This document shows, one piece after another, positions 33,006 to 41,542 of a stretch of 64,000 nucleotides of DNA. Position 1 is the stretch's first letter. Every line of letters begins with the position of its first letter. The translations under genes and the position numbers were made by a program. The stretch is from positions 1-64,000 of the forward strand of contig CAYVUB010000016.1 in assembly GCA_964454675.1 (NCBI GenBank), read 5' to 3'. Below the pieces are notes generated by a model, which did not search any database, was not told where the DNA came from, and saw only the letters and a program-made list of their open reading frames with translations. The DNA is from CAYVUB01 sp964454675. Its GTDB lineage: Bacteria > Bacteroidota > Bacteroidia > Flavobacteriales > Flavobacteriaceae.

Positions 33006-33761
33006 TTAATTTTCAATTCTGATAAAACGGTCGTCTTTTACAGGGTTTATCGTGTCTGTTTTCTTGAAATAATCAATGAGCGCATTTCTTATTTTGTAAT
33101 CTAAAACAGTCATGTGTTCACTTTTAAAAAAGGTCATGCCGTCACCGCCGCCATACAGATAATCATTGGTCGCTACATAATACGAAGCGTTAAAATCAAT
33201 AGGCTTTCCGTTGATTGAGGTTTCTGTAATGTTATAATTTTTATCTAATACAATTTTAAGTTTTGAAACAGGATGCGCACGTTTTGCTTCAATCAAGTAG
33301 TCAAGTAATTCTTTAATCTGATTGCCGTTGAGTTTTGTAACTACTATAGAGTTTTCAAAAGGCATCAGGTTGTAGGCACTTCGGGTGGTCACATCGCCTT
33401 TGCTTAAAATGGAACGAATACCGCCATGATTCAGCAGCACAAAATCAATGTTGTTGCCGGTTCTGGATTTAAAAACAGGATTTGCCTGTTCATACACCAC
33501 ATCGGCCATAAGATTTCCTATGGCAGTATTCAGCTTGCCATCGGTTTTTGAATACGTATCCACAGAATATGACAGCACACTGTCCAAATCCTTATTTATA
33601 TAATCACGGTAAGGTTTTATGAAGTCTTCAATATCACTTACAGATGGCAGGCTGTCGGTTATGGCAATCTTTTTACCTTCTATTTTATATAAGTGCGAAT
33701 TGGTTTTGCAGCTTATAAAACCTATCAGCATAAAAAAGAGAAAAAACGATTTTAAATTCAT
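33006..33761 (-). CDS. 5'-nucleotidase C-terminal domain lipoprotein
   Basis: The 251-residue protein has a lipobox (IGFISC, Cys19) and then the substrate-binding domain of 5'-nucleotidases: DGKLNTAIGNLMADVVYE, IDFVLLNHGGIRSIL, AYNLMPFENSIVVTKLNG and SYYVATNDYLYGGGDGMTFF. The aromatic and glycine residues of the nucleoside clamp are thus present, but there is no metal centre. It is transcribed ahead of the metallophosphatase with 80 bases between. The split places one half as a lipoprotein and the other as a Tat substrate. Confidence 0.93.
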   Translation of the reverse strand: MNLKSFFLFFMLIGFISCKTNSHLYKIEGKKIAITDSLPSVSDIEDFIKPYRDYINKDLDSVLSYSVDTYSKTDGKLNTAIGNLMADVVYEQANPVFKSRTGNNIDFVLLNHGGIRSILSKGDVTTRSAYNLMPFENSIVVTKLNGNQIKELLDYLIEAKRAHPVSKLKIVLDKNYNITETSINGKPIDFNASYYVATNDYLYGGGDGMTFFKSEHMTVLDYKIRNALIDYFKKTDTINPVKDDRFIRIEN

Positions 33762-33806
33762 GGATATTCTTATCAGATGTTAACAGAAATATGCGTCTTG
33801 TTTTAG

Positions 33807-33814
33807 TACCTTTG
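33807..33814 (+). promoter_or_regulatory. -7 element for the DUF6913-dapA pair
   Basis: TACCTTTG matches TAnnTTTG, 17 bases ahead of the ATG at 33832. Confidence 0.55.
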
Positions 33815-33831
33815 TAAAAACACAAAAATAA

Positions 33832-34350
33832 ATGTTTTTAAAAGTATTCAGGCTAAAATCAAATCAAAAATTCATTAATAAATTATTAAATGAGCGACAA
33901 ACAGCCGTTAATGACAAGAAAATTGAAACGGTTGGTGTGATTTTAAATCTGAATGAATTTTCAGATTTTGAAGCGTTTAGAAACTATTTTAAAAGTTTAG
34001 GATTGCAGCTTCCCAAAATTAAGGTTGTGGCTTATGCCGATGATGATAAGCACCAAAACCAGCTTTGGGACACCTTTTTTACAGCTAAAGATTTTGGTTG
34101 GAAAGGCACGGTTAAAAATATTGATTTACAGGAATTTATCAACACAAAATTTGATATGTTGATTAGTTTTGGCAAAGTTGATATTTTGGAAATGAATATG
34201 ATAACGGCACTATCAAATGCCAATTTTAAAGTTGGGTTATCAAAGCAAGATGAGCGTTTGTTCGATTTGATAATCGATGTCAATCCTAAAGATTTTGAAA
34301 TTTTTAAAATCGAATTAAAAAAATACTTAACCGTTTTAAATAAACTATAA
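33832..34350 (+). CDS. Conserved protein of the DUF6913 type
   Basis: The 172-residue cytoplasmic protein has no signal or membrane helix. Its middle (VGVILNLNEFSDFEAFRNYFKSLG; KIKVVAYADDDKH) and end (FDMLISFGKVDILEMNMITALSNANFKVGLSKQDERLFDLIIDV) fit the DUF6913 family found next to dapA in Flavobacteriaceae; I recall that linkage but cannot check it. The stop codon overlaps the dapA ATG by one base, so the two are translationally coupled. The function is unknown; a link to lysine/DAP synthesis is only suggested by position. Confidence 0.85.
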   Translation: MFLKVFRLKSNQKFINKLLNERQTAVNDKKIETVGVILNLNEFSDFEAFRNYFKSLGLQLPKIKVVAYADDDKHQNQLWDTFFTAKDFGWKGTVKNIDLQEFINTKFDMLISFGKVDILEMNMITALSNANFKVGLSKQDERLFDLIIDVNPKDFEIFKIELKKYLTVLNKL

Positions 34351-35231
34351 TGACAAAATTTCTTGGTACCGGCGTTGCTTTAATTACACCTTTCAATGCC
34401 GATTTGAGTGTTGATCACGAGGCATTGGCCAACCTGGTAAACTACAATATTGAAAATGGCACCAATTACCTGGTAATATCGGGTACAACAGGCGAAAGCG
34501 TGACGATTACAAAGCAGGAAAAGAAAGAGATTATTGCTACCATTTCAAAAGCAAATAACGGCAGAGTACCAATGGTTTTGGGTATTGGCGGCAATAATAC
34601 CGCAGAAATCACAGAAGAAATAAAAACCACCGATTTTACCGGTATTGACGCTGTTTTATCGGTGTCGCCCTATTACAGCAAACCGACACAAGAAGGTATT
34701 TACCAGCATTTTAAAGCGGTATCACAGGCATCGCCGGTTTCGGTAATTTTGTACAACGTTCCGGGTCGTACGTCATCAAATATACTTCCTGCAACAACCA
34801 TACGGCTTGCCAATGATTTTGAAAATATCATAGGTGTTAAAGAAGCGGGAAATAATGTTGCTCAATATTTACAGCTATTGAAAAACAAACCCGAAGATTT
34901 TTTAATTATTTCCGGTGATGATGATTTGGCGCTTGGTGTTGTTCTTGCCGGTGCTGCAGGCGTTATATCTGTTATCGGGCAGGCATTCCCGAAAGAGTTT
35001 TCAAAAATGATACAGTTAGGATTGCAGGGCAACGCCAGAGAATCTTACGAACTACACTTTAAATTGATGGATATTACATCGCAAATTTTTGAAGAAAACA
35101 ATCCGGCAGGTATTAAAGCGGTGTTGGAAGTTTTGAAATTATCAAATGATACGGTAAGATTGCCATTAGTTGCGGCAACTGATACGCTGAAAGCCAAAAT
35201 AAAGGAAAGTGTTGAAAAATTAAGGAATTAG
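34350..35231 (+). CDS. dapA: 4-hydroxy-tetrahydrodipicolinate synthase
   Basis: DapA condenses pyruvate with aspartate semialdehyde, the first committed step to DAP and lysine. The 293-residue TIM-barrel protein has Thr46-Thr47 in GTTGES, Tyr135 in LYNVPGRT, the Schiff-base Lys164 in IGVKEAGNN and SVSPYYSKPTQEG. It joins dapF elsewhere in this window in the same pathway. The 3' end lies inside a short repeat of AGGAATT. Confidence 0.97.
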   Translation: MTKFLGTGVALITPFNADLSVDHEALANLVNYNIENGTNYLVISGTTGESVTITKQEKKEIIATISKANNGRVPMVLGIGGNNTAEITEEIKTTDFTGIDAVLSVSPYYSKPTQEGIYQHFKAVSQASPVSVILYNVPGRTSSNILPATTIRLANDFENIIGVKEAGNNVAQYLQLLKNKPEDFLIISGDDDLALGVVLAGAAGVISVIGQAFPKEFSKMIQLGLQGNARESYELHFKLMDITSQIFEENNPAGIKAVLEVLKLSNDTVRLPLVAATDTLKAKIKESVEKLRN

Positions 35232-35244
35232 GAATTAAGGAATT
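35223..35244. repeat. Tandem heptamer AGGAATT
   Basis: Three AGGAATT units at 35223, 35230 and 35238 (one extra A before the last). The array starts in the last codons of dapA and runs past its stop. Confidence 0.7.
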
Positions 35245-35317
35245 TACAATTTCTGAATTTTTACAGAATCTAAGTTTGGAATAGACGTTGACATTCAAAT
35301 TGAATGCGACACTCAAC

Positions 35318-36088
35318 CTAATTATTCCGGTTTCTGCTCAATACTTTGTATTCTTCATAACACTCGTTGATAGCATCAAGTATTTGAAGATCATTGGCAG
35401 TCTGTATAAAATCTGACGAGTAGTTACACTGGCTGACAATCTCGTCAAGGTCGGCTCTGTCAACACCCAATAATACCATAATCATTTCCCTGTCAAAACG
35501 TGAAGCAAGCAAGGTACGTATTTCGTCATCCTGTTTCATCTGCTTGAGTTTTTTTAACTCATTAGGTTTTTTTCCGAAGGCATTGTATAAAAAATCGGCA
35601 GGATTAAAAAGAGCACCCAATACTTTATTAATGGCACCTCTGCCGGTTCCGGCTTCATAACCGGTTGTTGATAAGCCCGAAATACTGTACCGGTGATTGG
35701 TTTTTACGGGTATTTGTTTGATGTCAACTTCAAGGTATCCGGTAAGGTTATGCTGGTTGATAACGACTTCTTCGAGCGCCAATGCCAGTTCGGTCATGGC
35801 TATCTGGGTTTCGCCAAACTTCAGCCAGTCATTGGTAACACGTACTCTTATCGATTTATAACCTAAATATGAAAAGTGAAGCGTATCATTGGCGTTTGCT
35901 CTTATTTCAAACCTGCCGTCATCTTTTGTGGAAGTGCCTATAACCTGATTTAAATTAACAACGCTTACCCTTGGTAATATTTCGCCGGTACTTGAGCTCA
36001 CTATAATTCCTCTGGCAAAAGTTACATCTTGTGCGCGACAAACATATAAGGTACAAAAGACAAAAACAAGTAATAGCAGGTGCTTCAT
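35318..36088 (-). CDS. Exported protein with carboxypeptidase-regulatory-like domain
   Basis: The 256-residue protein has a signal peptide (about 1-20, ending VCRAQ) and a CarboxypepD_reg-like beta domain (about 24-105; ARGIIVSSSTGEILPRVSVVNLNQVIGTSTKDDGRFEIRA, then HFSYLGYKSIRV). The rest (about 130-256) is helical and charged, with LFNPADFLYNAFGKKPNELKKL. It is like the N-terminal plug-side domain of SusC-type receptors without the barrel. Such genes are common in Bacteroidetes; the role is unknown, probably in the periplasm. Confidence 0.85.
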   Translation of the reverse strand: MKHLLLLVFVFCTLYVCRAQDVTFARGIIVSSSTGEILPRVSVVNLNQVIGTSTKDDGRFEIRANANDTLHFSYLGYKSIRVRVTNDWLKFGETQIAMTELALALEEVVINQHNLTGYLEVDIKQIPVKTNHRYSISGLSTTGYEAGTGRGAINKVLGALFNPADFLYNAFGKKPNELKKLKQMKQDDEIRTLLASRFDREMIMVLLGVDRADLDEIVSQCNYSSDFIQTANDLQILDAINECYEEYKVLSRNRNN

Positions 36089-36186
36089 TGGCTTAAATAT
36101 GAGATAAAAATACTAAACAAAACATAAAAACCTGTGATAACGGGTCAAATTTGTCTAAATATTAACAAGTAAAAAGGTTTTAAACG

Positions 36187-36220
36187 AAAAATTCCTCATG
36201 AATAAAACATGAGGAATTTT
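36187..36220 (-). terminator. Terminator of the DEAD-box helicase gene
   Basis: AAAATTCCTCATG and CATGAGGAATTTT pair over 13 bases with an 8-base loop; the minus strand continues with T. Confidence 0.92.
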
Positions 36221-36236
36221 GATTATTATTAATTAG

Positions 36237-38090
36237 TTAATTGCTGCGTCTTGAACGTCTTGGTCTGTCAAAACCTAATGTTTCGGGTTTGGAACGTCCG
36301 GATTTTGAATGGGTGGTTTTAAATTCCGGTTTATCTGAACGTCTTGGTTTTGCTTCACCGTTTGAACTTCTGCGGTCACCGCGGTTGCCAAAATCACGTC
36401 CACCGGAACGTCTTTCGCCTCTTGGTTTGTTATCACGTCGCCCGCCACCGCGGTTACGTCCACCACCTTTATCTTCGCTTACTTCTACATTTACAAAACG
36501 TCCTTCGTATTTATAATCTGTAAAGAATTCTAATATTTTTGGTGTTAATTCGGCTTCGGTGTTAAAGAATGAAAAACTTTCTTTCACATCAACTTTAAAG
36601 ACATCATCTCTGCCTAAATCTAAAATGTCTTTTAAGAAATCTTTTAGTTTCATCCAGTCAAATCCATCTTTAGTGCCTACATTGATAAAGTAGCGTGTAT
36701 CATTTGAATTTTTCCCGTAATCACGTCCGCTGTCACGGTTACTTTCACGGCTGTCGTCACGACCTTCGGTTACATTCAGATTTTTTGTTCTTTGATAGTA
36801 ATTAAAAAAACGTGTAAACTCAACTGAGAAGAATTTTTTAATCAATTCGTCTTTGCTGGTGTCGGCAAATAAGGTATTGATATTGTCCAGATAGTTATCA
36901 ATAGCATGATTGATTTCGGTATTATGAATTTTATTTGCCAGAGAGAACAACTGTGTTTCACAAATAGCCATACCGTCAGGAATGTCTTTTTTGATAAATT
37001 GTTTATTGATAATACGCTCGATACTTTTAATCTTACGTATTTCACTTTTTGAAATAATGGTCATTGAAACCCCGGTTTTTCCGGCACGACCTGTACGGCC
37101 GCTACGGTGTGTATAGGTTTCGATTTCATCGGGTAACTGGTAATTGATTACATGAGTAATATTGTCAACATCAATACCGCGGGCGGCAACATCTGTAGCC
37201 ACCAGCATTTGTATTTGATTGTTTCTAAAGGCTTTCATGACCATGTCACGTTGGTTCTGGCTCAAATCGCCGTGCAATGCACCGGCACTGTAGCCGTCTT
37301 CAATCAATTGTTCGGCAACTTTTTGAGTGTCACGTTTGGTACGGCAAAAAATCACCGAAAATATATCGGGATTAGCATCGGCCAAACGTTTTAAAGCATC
37401 ATAACGGTCACGGGAGTTGACCAAATAGTATTCGTGAGTTACTTGATTGGTGCTTTCATTTTTTCTGCCAACGGTGATTTCAACAGGTGCGTGCATGAAT
37501 TTTTTTGCAATGTTTGACACTTCTTGCGGCATTGTTGCAGAAAATAACCAGGTGTTTTTATCCTGAGGTGAATGTGATAAAATATCGGTAATATCTTCAT
37601 AAAACCCCATATTAAGCATTTCATCGGCTTCGTCAAGAATGGCGTATTCAATTTTTGAAATGTCCACCATGTTACGGCTTATCATATCTTTCATTCTGCC
37701 GGGTGTTGCTACGATAATTTGCGCACCACGCTTGACTTCTCTTGCTTGTTCGGTAATGCTTGAGCCACCGTAAATAGCCACTACGTTAAGGCCTTTGCAG
37801 TATTTTCCGTAAAGTTTAAGCTCATTGGTAATTTGCAGGCATAGTTCGCGGGTAGGTGACAGGATTAAACCTTGTGTGGTTCTGTTGGCAATATCAATTT
37901 TTTGTAATAACGGAAAGCCAAAAGCCGCCGTTTTTCCGGTTCCTGTTTGGGCAAGTGCCACCAAATCTGTGTCTTTTTCAATTAAAACAGGAATAGCTTT
38001 GGACTGTATTTCACTTGGGCTTTCAAAACCTAAGTCTGTAATAGCACGTAGCAGGTCTTCATTAAGACCCAATTGTTGGAATGTGTTCAT
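36237..38090 (-). CDS. deaD: DEAD-box RNA helicase, CsdA/DbpA-type C-terminus
   Basis: It unwinds RNA, probably in ribosome assembly and mRNA decay at low temperature. The 617-residue protein has the Q motif (FQQLGLNEDLLRAITDLGF), AQTGTGKTAAF, PTRELCLQI, DEADEML, the SAT motif in LFSATMP, and HRSGRTGRAGKTG. After the core come a DbpA-type RNA-binding domain at about 460-540 (RYFINVGTKDGFDWMKLKDFL) and a basic RGG-rich tail from about 543. The gene has its own promoter with a leader of about 107 nt and its own terminator. The deaD name reflects similarity and is not proof of orthology. Confidence 0.93.
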   Translation of the reverse strand: MNTFQQLGLNEDLLRAITDLGFESPSEIQSKAIPVLIEKDTDLVALAQTGTGKTAAFGFPLLQKIDIANRTTQGLILSPTRELCLQITNELKLYGKYCKGLNVVAIYGGSSITEQAREVKRGAQIIVATPGRMKDMISRNMVDISKIEYAILDEADEMLNMGFYEDITDILSHSPQDKNTWLFSATMPQEVSNIAKKFMHAPVEITVGRKNESTNQVTHEYYLVNSRDRYDALKRLADANPDIFSVIFCRTKRDTQKVAEQLIEDGYSAGALHGDLSQNQRDMVMKAFRNNQIQMLVATDVAARGIDVDNITHVINYQLPDEIETYTHRSGRTGRAGKTGVSMTIISKSEIRKIKSIERIINKQFIKKDIPDGMAICETQLFSLANKIHNTEINHAIDNYLDNINTLFADTSKDELIKKFFSVEFTRFFNYYQRTKNLNVTEGRDDSRESNRDSGRDYGKNSNDTRYFINVGTKDGFDWMKLKDFLKDILDLGRDDVFKVDVKESFSFFNTEAELTPKILEFFTDYKYEGRFVNVEVSEDKGGGRNRGGGRRDNKPRGERRSGGRDFGNRGDRRSSNGEAKPRRSDKPEFKTTHSKSGRSKPETLGFDRPRRSRRSN

Positions 38091-38181
38091 TCTAAGTAAT
38101 AAGTATTCGATTATGTTATGTAGTGTTACCTAAAGAAGCGAATCGACATACTTAAACCTAAACTTCTTGTAACACATCCTC

Positions 38182-38196
38182 ACCCTGAGGAATTTT
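38182..38196 (-). promoter_or_regulatory. Stem-loop at the 5' end of the helicase leader
   Basis: TCCTCA-CCC-TGAGGA is a 6-base stem with a 3-base loop. It falls just behind the expected transcription start of the helicase mRNA, where a hairpin can protect or regulate the message. Confidence 0.45.
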
Positions 38197-38203
38197 CAAG
38201 CGG

Positions 38204-38211
38204 CAAAGATA
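38204..38211 (-). promoter_or_regulatory. -7 element of the helicase promoter
   Basis: The minus strand reads TATCTTTG, a full match to TAnnTTTG, which gives a leader of about 107 nt before the ATG at 38090. Confidence 0.6.
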
Positions 38212-38233
38212 CACTTTTATTATGAATAAAAAT

Positions 38234-38271
38234 AATTATTTAAATTATTGATTATTAAATTATTAAATATT
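38234..38271. repeat. Degenerate heptamer array AATTATT
   Basis: Units AATTATT, AATTATT, GATTATT, AATTATT and AAATATT occur with small phase slips (starts 38234, 38243, 38250, 38258, 38265). The array overlaps the last codons of rdgB. Confidence 0.6.
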
Positions 38272-38838
38272 TGAAAGAAAATCAACCAATTGTTTTACCG
38301 CTTTTCCACGATGTCCAATAGCATTTTTTTCGTTAAGAGAGATTTCAGCAAAGGTCTTATCATAACCTTCGGCTTTAAAAATCGGGTCGTAGCCAAACCC
38401 TTGAGTTCCGGATTTGGAATGCGTGATTGAACCTTCACAAATGCCCGTAAATGTGTGGACTTTTCCATCAAGATGTAAAGCAATCACGGTTTTGAACTGT
38501 GCGGTTCTATCGGTATGCGGTTTAAGGTTTTTAAGCAGCTTATCTATATTATCATCAGCATTACGCTGTTCACCGGCATATCGTGCGCTGTAAACACCGG
38601 GTTCGCCATGAAGTGCGGTAACTTCCAAGCCCGTATCGTCTGCAAAACAATCATAACCATAATGGGTTTTGATATATTCTGCTTTTTGAATAGCGTTGCC
38701 TTCTATGGTTGGCTGGGTTTCGGGCACGTCTTCAATACATCCAATATCTTCAAGGCTTAATAGTTGGATGTGGTTTGGAACAAGACTTTGTACTTCTTTC
38801 AGCTTATTTAAATTATTGGTGGCAAAAACGAGTTTCAT
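38263..38838 (-). CDS. rdgB: Non-canonical purine NTP pyrophosphatase
   Basis: It hydrolyses dITP, ITP and XTP and keeps deaminated purines out of DNA and RNA. The 191-residue protein has the Ham1 pattern: FATNNLNKLKEVQSLVP, CFADDTGLEVTALHGEPGVYSARYAG with the metal-binding acidic residues, SKSGTQGFGYDPIF and NAIGHRGKAVKQL. A -7 element (TACTTTTG on the minus strand) lies 18 bases ahead of the ATG. Confidence 0.96.
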   Translation of the reverse strand: MKLVFATNNLNKLKEVQSLVPNHIQLLSLEDIGCIEDVPETQPTIEGNAIQKAEYIKTHYGYDCFADDTGLEVTALHGEPGVYSARYAGEQRNADDNIDKLLKNLKPHTDRTAQFKTVIALHLDGKVHTFTGICEGSITHSKSGTQGFGYDPIFKAEGYDKTFAEISLNEKNAIGHRGKAVKQLVDFLSNI

Positions 38839-38855
38839 AATATTTTTTTGACAAT

Positions 38856-38863
38856 CAAAAGTA
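38856..38863 (-). promoter_or_regulatory. -7 element of the rdgB promoter
   Basis: The minus strand reads TACTTTTG, a full match to TAnnTTTG, close to the rdgB start (short leader). Confidence 0.6.
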
Positions 38864-38893
38864 GTAAATTAAAAACGTATTAAGTGATTTAAG

Positions 38894-38901
38894 TATATTT
38901 A
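38894..38901 (+). promoter_or_regulatory. -7-like element of the M3 peptidase gene
   Basis: TATATTTA has one mismatch to TAnnTTTG and lies 20 bases ahead of the ATG at 38921. Confidence 0.4.
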
Positions 38902-38920
38902 CATCCTTAAATGTTTATAT

Positions 38921-40987
38921 ATGAAAACTTTCTTTTATTCAGCTTTTTTAATAGTTCTTATGAGTTGCCAGACAGAGCCCGAAACCAAACCTGTTTCACT
39001 TCCCGAAAATAATCCTTTTAATGTGGGTTTAAACGAACCTTTTGATTTTGCCAGCGTAACAGGCGATGCCGTCGAAGAATACGTTGCCGTAACCATTAAA
39101 AATGCCGAACAGGCAATTGAAACCATAAAATCTCAAAAAACGCCTACGTTTGAAAATACGTTTGCAGCTTATGATGATGTTCATAACAGCTTGACGATTG
39201 CAAATTCCAATGCATTCATGATGTTTTGGGTTTCGACAGATTCTTTGACCAGAGCAAAAGGTTCTGAATATTCACAAAAAGTTGAATCTCTGACCACAAG
39301 TATTACTTCAGATAAAGGCTTGTTCAATCAGTTTGAAAAATTCACAAAAACCGATGCGTATTCAAAGCTTACAGGGCACCGCAAGCGGTTTGTGGACGAT
39401 ATTATTGAAAATTTCAAACATTTGGGTGTTGGCCTTGAAGATGACAAATTAAATCAGTTTAAAACCTTGAAAGCCGAAATAACCGATTTGACATCTCAGT
39501 ATTCAAAAAATATGAATACCGCCAATGCTGTTTTAAAACTGGACGAGAAAGGTGCCGAGGGATTATCTGAAAACTTTAAATCGGCTTATAAAAAAGACGA
39601 TGGCAGCTATGAAGTCCCGGTAATTCCGGCAACACGACGACCGGTGATGGACAATGCAAAAAATGCACAAACCCGTAAAGATTACATCACCGCATATTCC
39701 AATCGCGGTGCCGGTAAAAACTTAGCCATCCTTGACGAGTTGATTAAAAAACGCCACCAACTTGGGTTATTGATGGGTTACAGGTCGTTTGCAGAATACA
39801 ATACCGTACCAAAAATGGTTAAAACCCCTGAAAATGCGTGGAATTTTATTAACAGCTTAGTTGTCGAAGCTAAACCAAAGGCAATTGCCGACCACGAAGT
39901 ATTAAAAGCCGCGAGAGCCAAAGAAACCCGTGTAAAAAGTGATGAACCTGTTAATCCTTGGGATATATTGTATTACGAAAATCAAATTCTGAAAACAGAT
40001 TTTAACGTTGACCACGAGAAAATAAGAGAGTACCTGCCAATGGAAAGTGCTTTGCAGGGCATGTTTGAGCTTTATCAGGAATTGCTGGGACTGGAATTCA
40101 GAAAAGTGCAAAATCCATCGGTATGGCACGAAGAAGTAGAATCGTATGAAGTGTATGAAGGCGATATGCTGAAAGGCCGTTTTTATCTCGATTTATATCC
40201 AAGAGCCAATAAAGAATCCTGGTTTTACTGCGTGCCACTTTCGCCGGGAAAATTAACATCCAAAGGTTACGAAGTTCCGGTAGCGATGCTTCTTGGCAAC
40301 TTTACCCGTGCCACCGAAACCACGCCGTCACTATTAAGCCATAACGAATTGAGTACACTGTTTCACGAGTTTGGGCACATTATGAACTCTATGGCGTATG
40401 AAGGCGAATTTAGTATTCAAGCCGAAACAAAACCCGATTTTGTAGAAGCTATGTCACAAATTTTTGAGAACTGGATTTTTGATTATGACATTTTAAGCTC
40501 GTTTGCCAAACATTATAAAACAAACGACGTGTTGCCAAAATCACTGTTTGACAATATGATAAACGCAAAAAATGTATCATCGGGCATCAATGCTTTGGGC
40601 TCATTAAGAAGTTGTATTTATGATATGACCATTTATGACAAATATAATCCTGAGAAGCCAATGAATACCGATGATATTTGGACAGCTATTGATGAACAGA
40701 TGGGTGCAGTGCCACGTCATATTAAAGGTACACATCCGCAGGCAAGCTGGATTCATATCAATACGCACCCGGTGTACTATTATGGTTATTTATGGTCAGA
40801 AGTCTATTCGCAGGATATGTTTACGGTTTTTGAAACCAATGGTTTAAGAGACCAAAAAACAGGTGTGAAGTATCGTAAATTGATACTTGGCAATGGTAGC
40901 CAACGAGATGTGGTAGAAGTTGTGGAAGAATTTTTAGGACGACCGTCAAACAACAAAGCGTATATTAAGAGTTTGGGGTTGGAGTAG
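38921..40987 (+). CDS. M3 family zinc metallopeptidase, lipoprotein (Dcp-like)
   Basis: The 688-residue protein has a lipobox (IVLMSC, Cys16) and the thimet-oligopeptidase fold. The zinc site HEFGH is at 482-486 in LSTLFHEFGHIMNSM, with the third ligand Glu509 in PDFVEAMSQIFENW, and the substrate loop GTHPQASWIHINTHPVYYYGYLWSEV is near 598-624. It resembles peptidyl-dipeptidase Dcp, which removes dipeptides from C-termini. The lipid anchor places it in the periplasm. It converges on rlmH across a 30-base inverted repeat. Confidence 0.93.
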   Translation: MKTFFYSAFLIVLMSCQTEPETKPVSLPENNPFNVGLNEPFDFASVTGDAVEEYVAVTIKNAEQAIETIKSQKTPTFENTFAAYDDVHNSLTIANSNAFMMFWVSTDSLTRAKGSEYSQKVESLTTSITSDKGLFNQFEKFTKTDAYSKLTGHRKRFVDDIIENFKHLGVGLEDDKLNQFKTLKAEITDLTSQYSKNMNTANAVLKLDEKGAEGLSENFKSAYKKDDGSYEVPVIPATRRPVMDNAKNAQTRKDYITAYSNRGAGKNLAILDELIKKRHQLGLLMGYRSFAEYNTVPKMVKTPENAWNFINSLVVEAKPKAIADHEVLKAARAKETRVKSDEPVNPWDILYYENQILKTDFNVDHEKIREYLPMESALQGMFELYQELLGLEFRKVQNPSVWHEEVESYEVYEGDMLKGRFYLDLYPRANKESWFYCVPLSPGKLTSKGYEVPVAMLLGNFTRATETTPSLLSHNELSTLFHEFGHIMNSMAYEGEFSIQAETKPDFVEAMSQIFENWIFDYDILSSFAKHYKTNDVLPKSLFDNMINAKNVSSGINALGSLRSCIYDMTIYDKYNPEKPMNTDDIWTAIDEQMGAVPRHIKGTHPQASWIHINTHPVYYYGYLWSEVYSQDMFTVFETNGLRDQKTGVKYRKLILGNGSQRDVVEVVEEFLGRPSNNKAYIKSLGLE

Positions 40988-41056
40988 TTTTCAGTCACAG
41001 TTCTCAGTCACAGTATTCAACTGTAAACTGTGACTGAGAACTGTGACTGAAAACTA
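40985..41056. repeat. Perfect 30-base inverted repeat between convergent genes
   Basis: The left arm 40985-41014 and right arm 41027-41056 are exact reverse complements, with a 12-base loop. Each arm is itself built from a 13-base unit, TTTTCAGTCACAG then TTCTCAGTCACAG. The left arm begins in the stop codon of the M3 peptidase gene and the right arm ends just before the end of rlmH. It could act as a two-way terminator, but it has no T-tract. Confidence 0.92.
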
Positions 41057-41057
41057 A

Positions 41058-41531
41058 TCACCTGTGATGATAAGGCTCATTCTTTAAAATCGTAAATCCT
41101 CTATACAATTGTTCAATAAAAAACAACCGGATCATTTGATGTGAAAAGGTCATTTTTGATAAAGACAGCTTTCCTTGAGCTTTATTGTAAACATCGGGCG
41201 AAAAGCCGTAAGGACCGCCAATAACAAAAACAAGTTGCTTAATGCCTGAGTTCATGTATTTTTGTAAATAGTCTGAAAAGCCTACAGAATCCGGTTGCTT
41301 GCCGTTTTCATCTAATAAAATCAATACATCGGTTGCATTGAGTTTTGCCAGGATAAGCTCGCCTTCTTTTTGTTTTTGCTGGTCTTCGCTCAGGTTTTTT
41401 GCCTGTTTGATATCGGGAATAATATCCATATCAAATTTTATATAAAACCCGAGCCGTTTTTGATATACGTCAATAAGCTGCTGTAAATGCTTATCGTCTG
41501 TTTTGCCTATGGCTAATAATTTTATCTGCAT
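41058..41531 (-). CDS. rlmH: 23S rRNA (pseudouridine1915-N3)-methyltransferase
   Basis: RlmH methylates pseudouridine 1915 in helix 69 of mature 70S ribosomes. The SPOUT protein has the family start MQIKLLAIGKTDDKHLQQLIDVYQKRL, the glycine loop VFVIGGPYGFSPDVY, LSLSKMTFSHQMIRLFFIEQLYR and the end NEPYHH. An upstream in-frame ATG at 41564 would add MLLSRLLTQNL and overlap the next gene; I chose 41531 (157 residues, the usual length). Confidence 0.96.
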   Translation of the reverse strand: MQIKLLAIGKTDDKHLQQLIDVYQKRLGFYIKFDMDIIPDIKQAKNLSEDQQKQKEGELILAKLNATDVLILLDENGKQPDSVGFSDYLQKYMNSGIKQLVFVIGGPYGFSPDVYNKAQGKLSLSKMTFSHQMIRLFFIEQLYRGFTILKNEPYHHR

Positions 41532-41542
41532 TAGGTTTTGTG

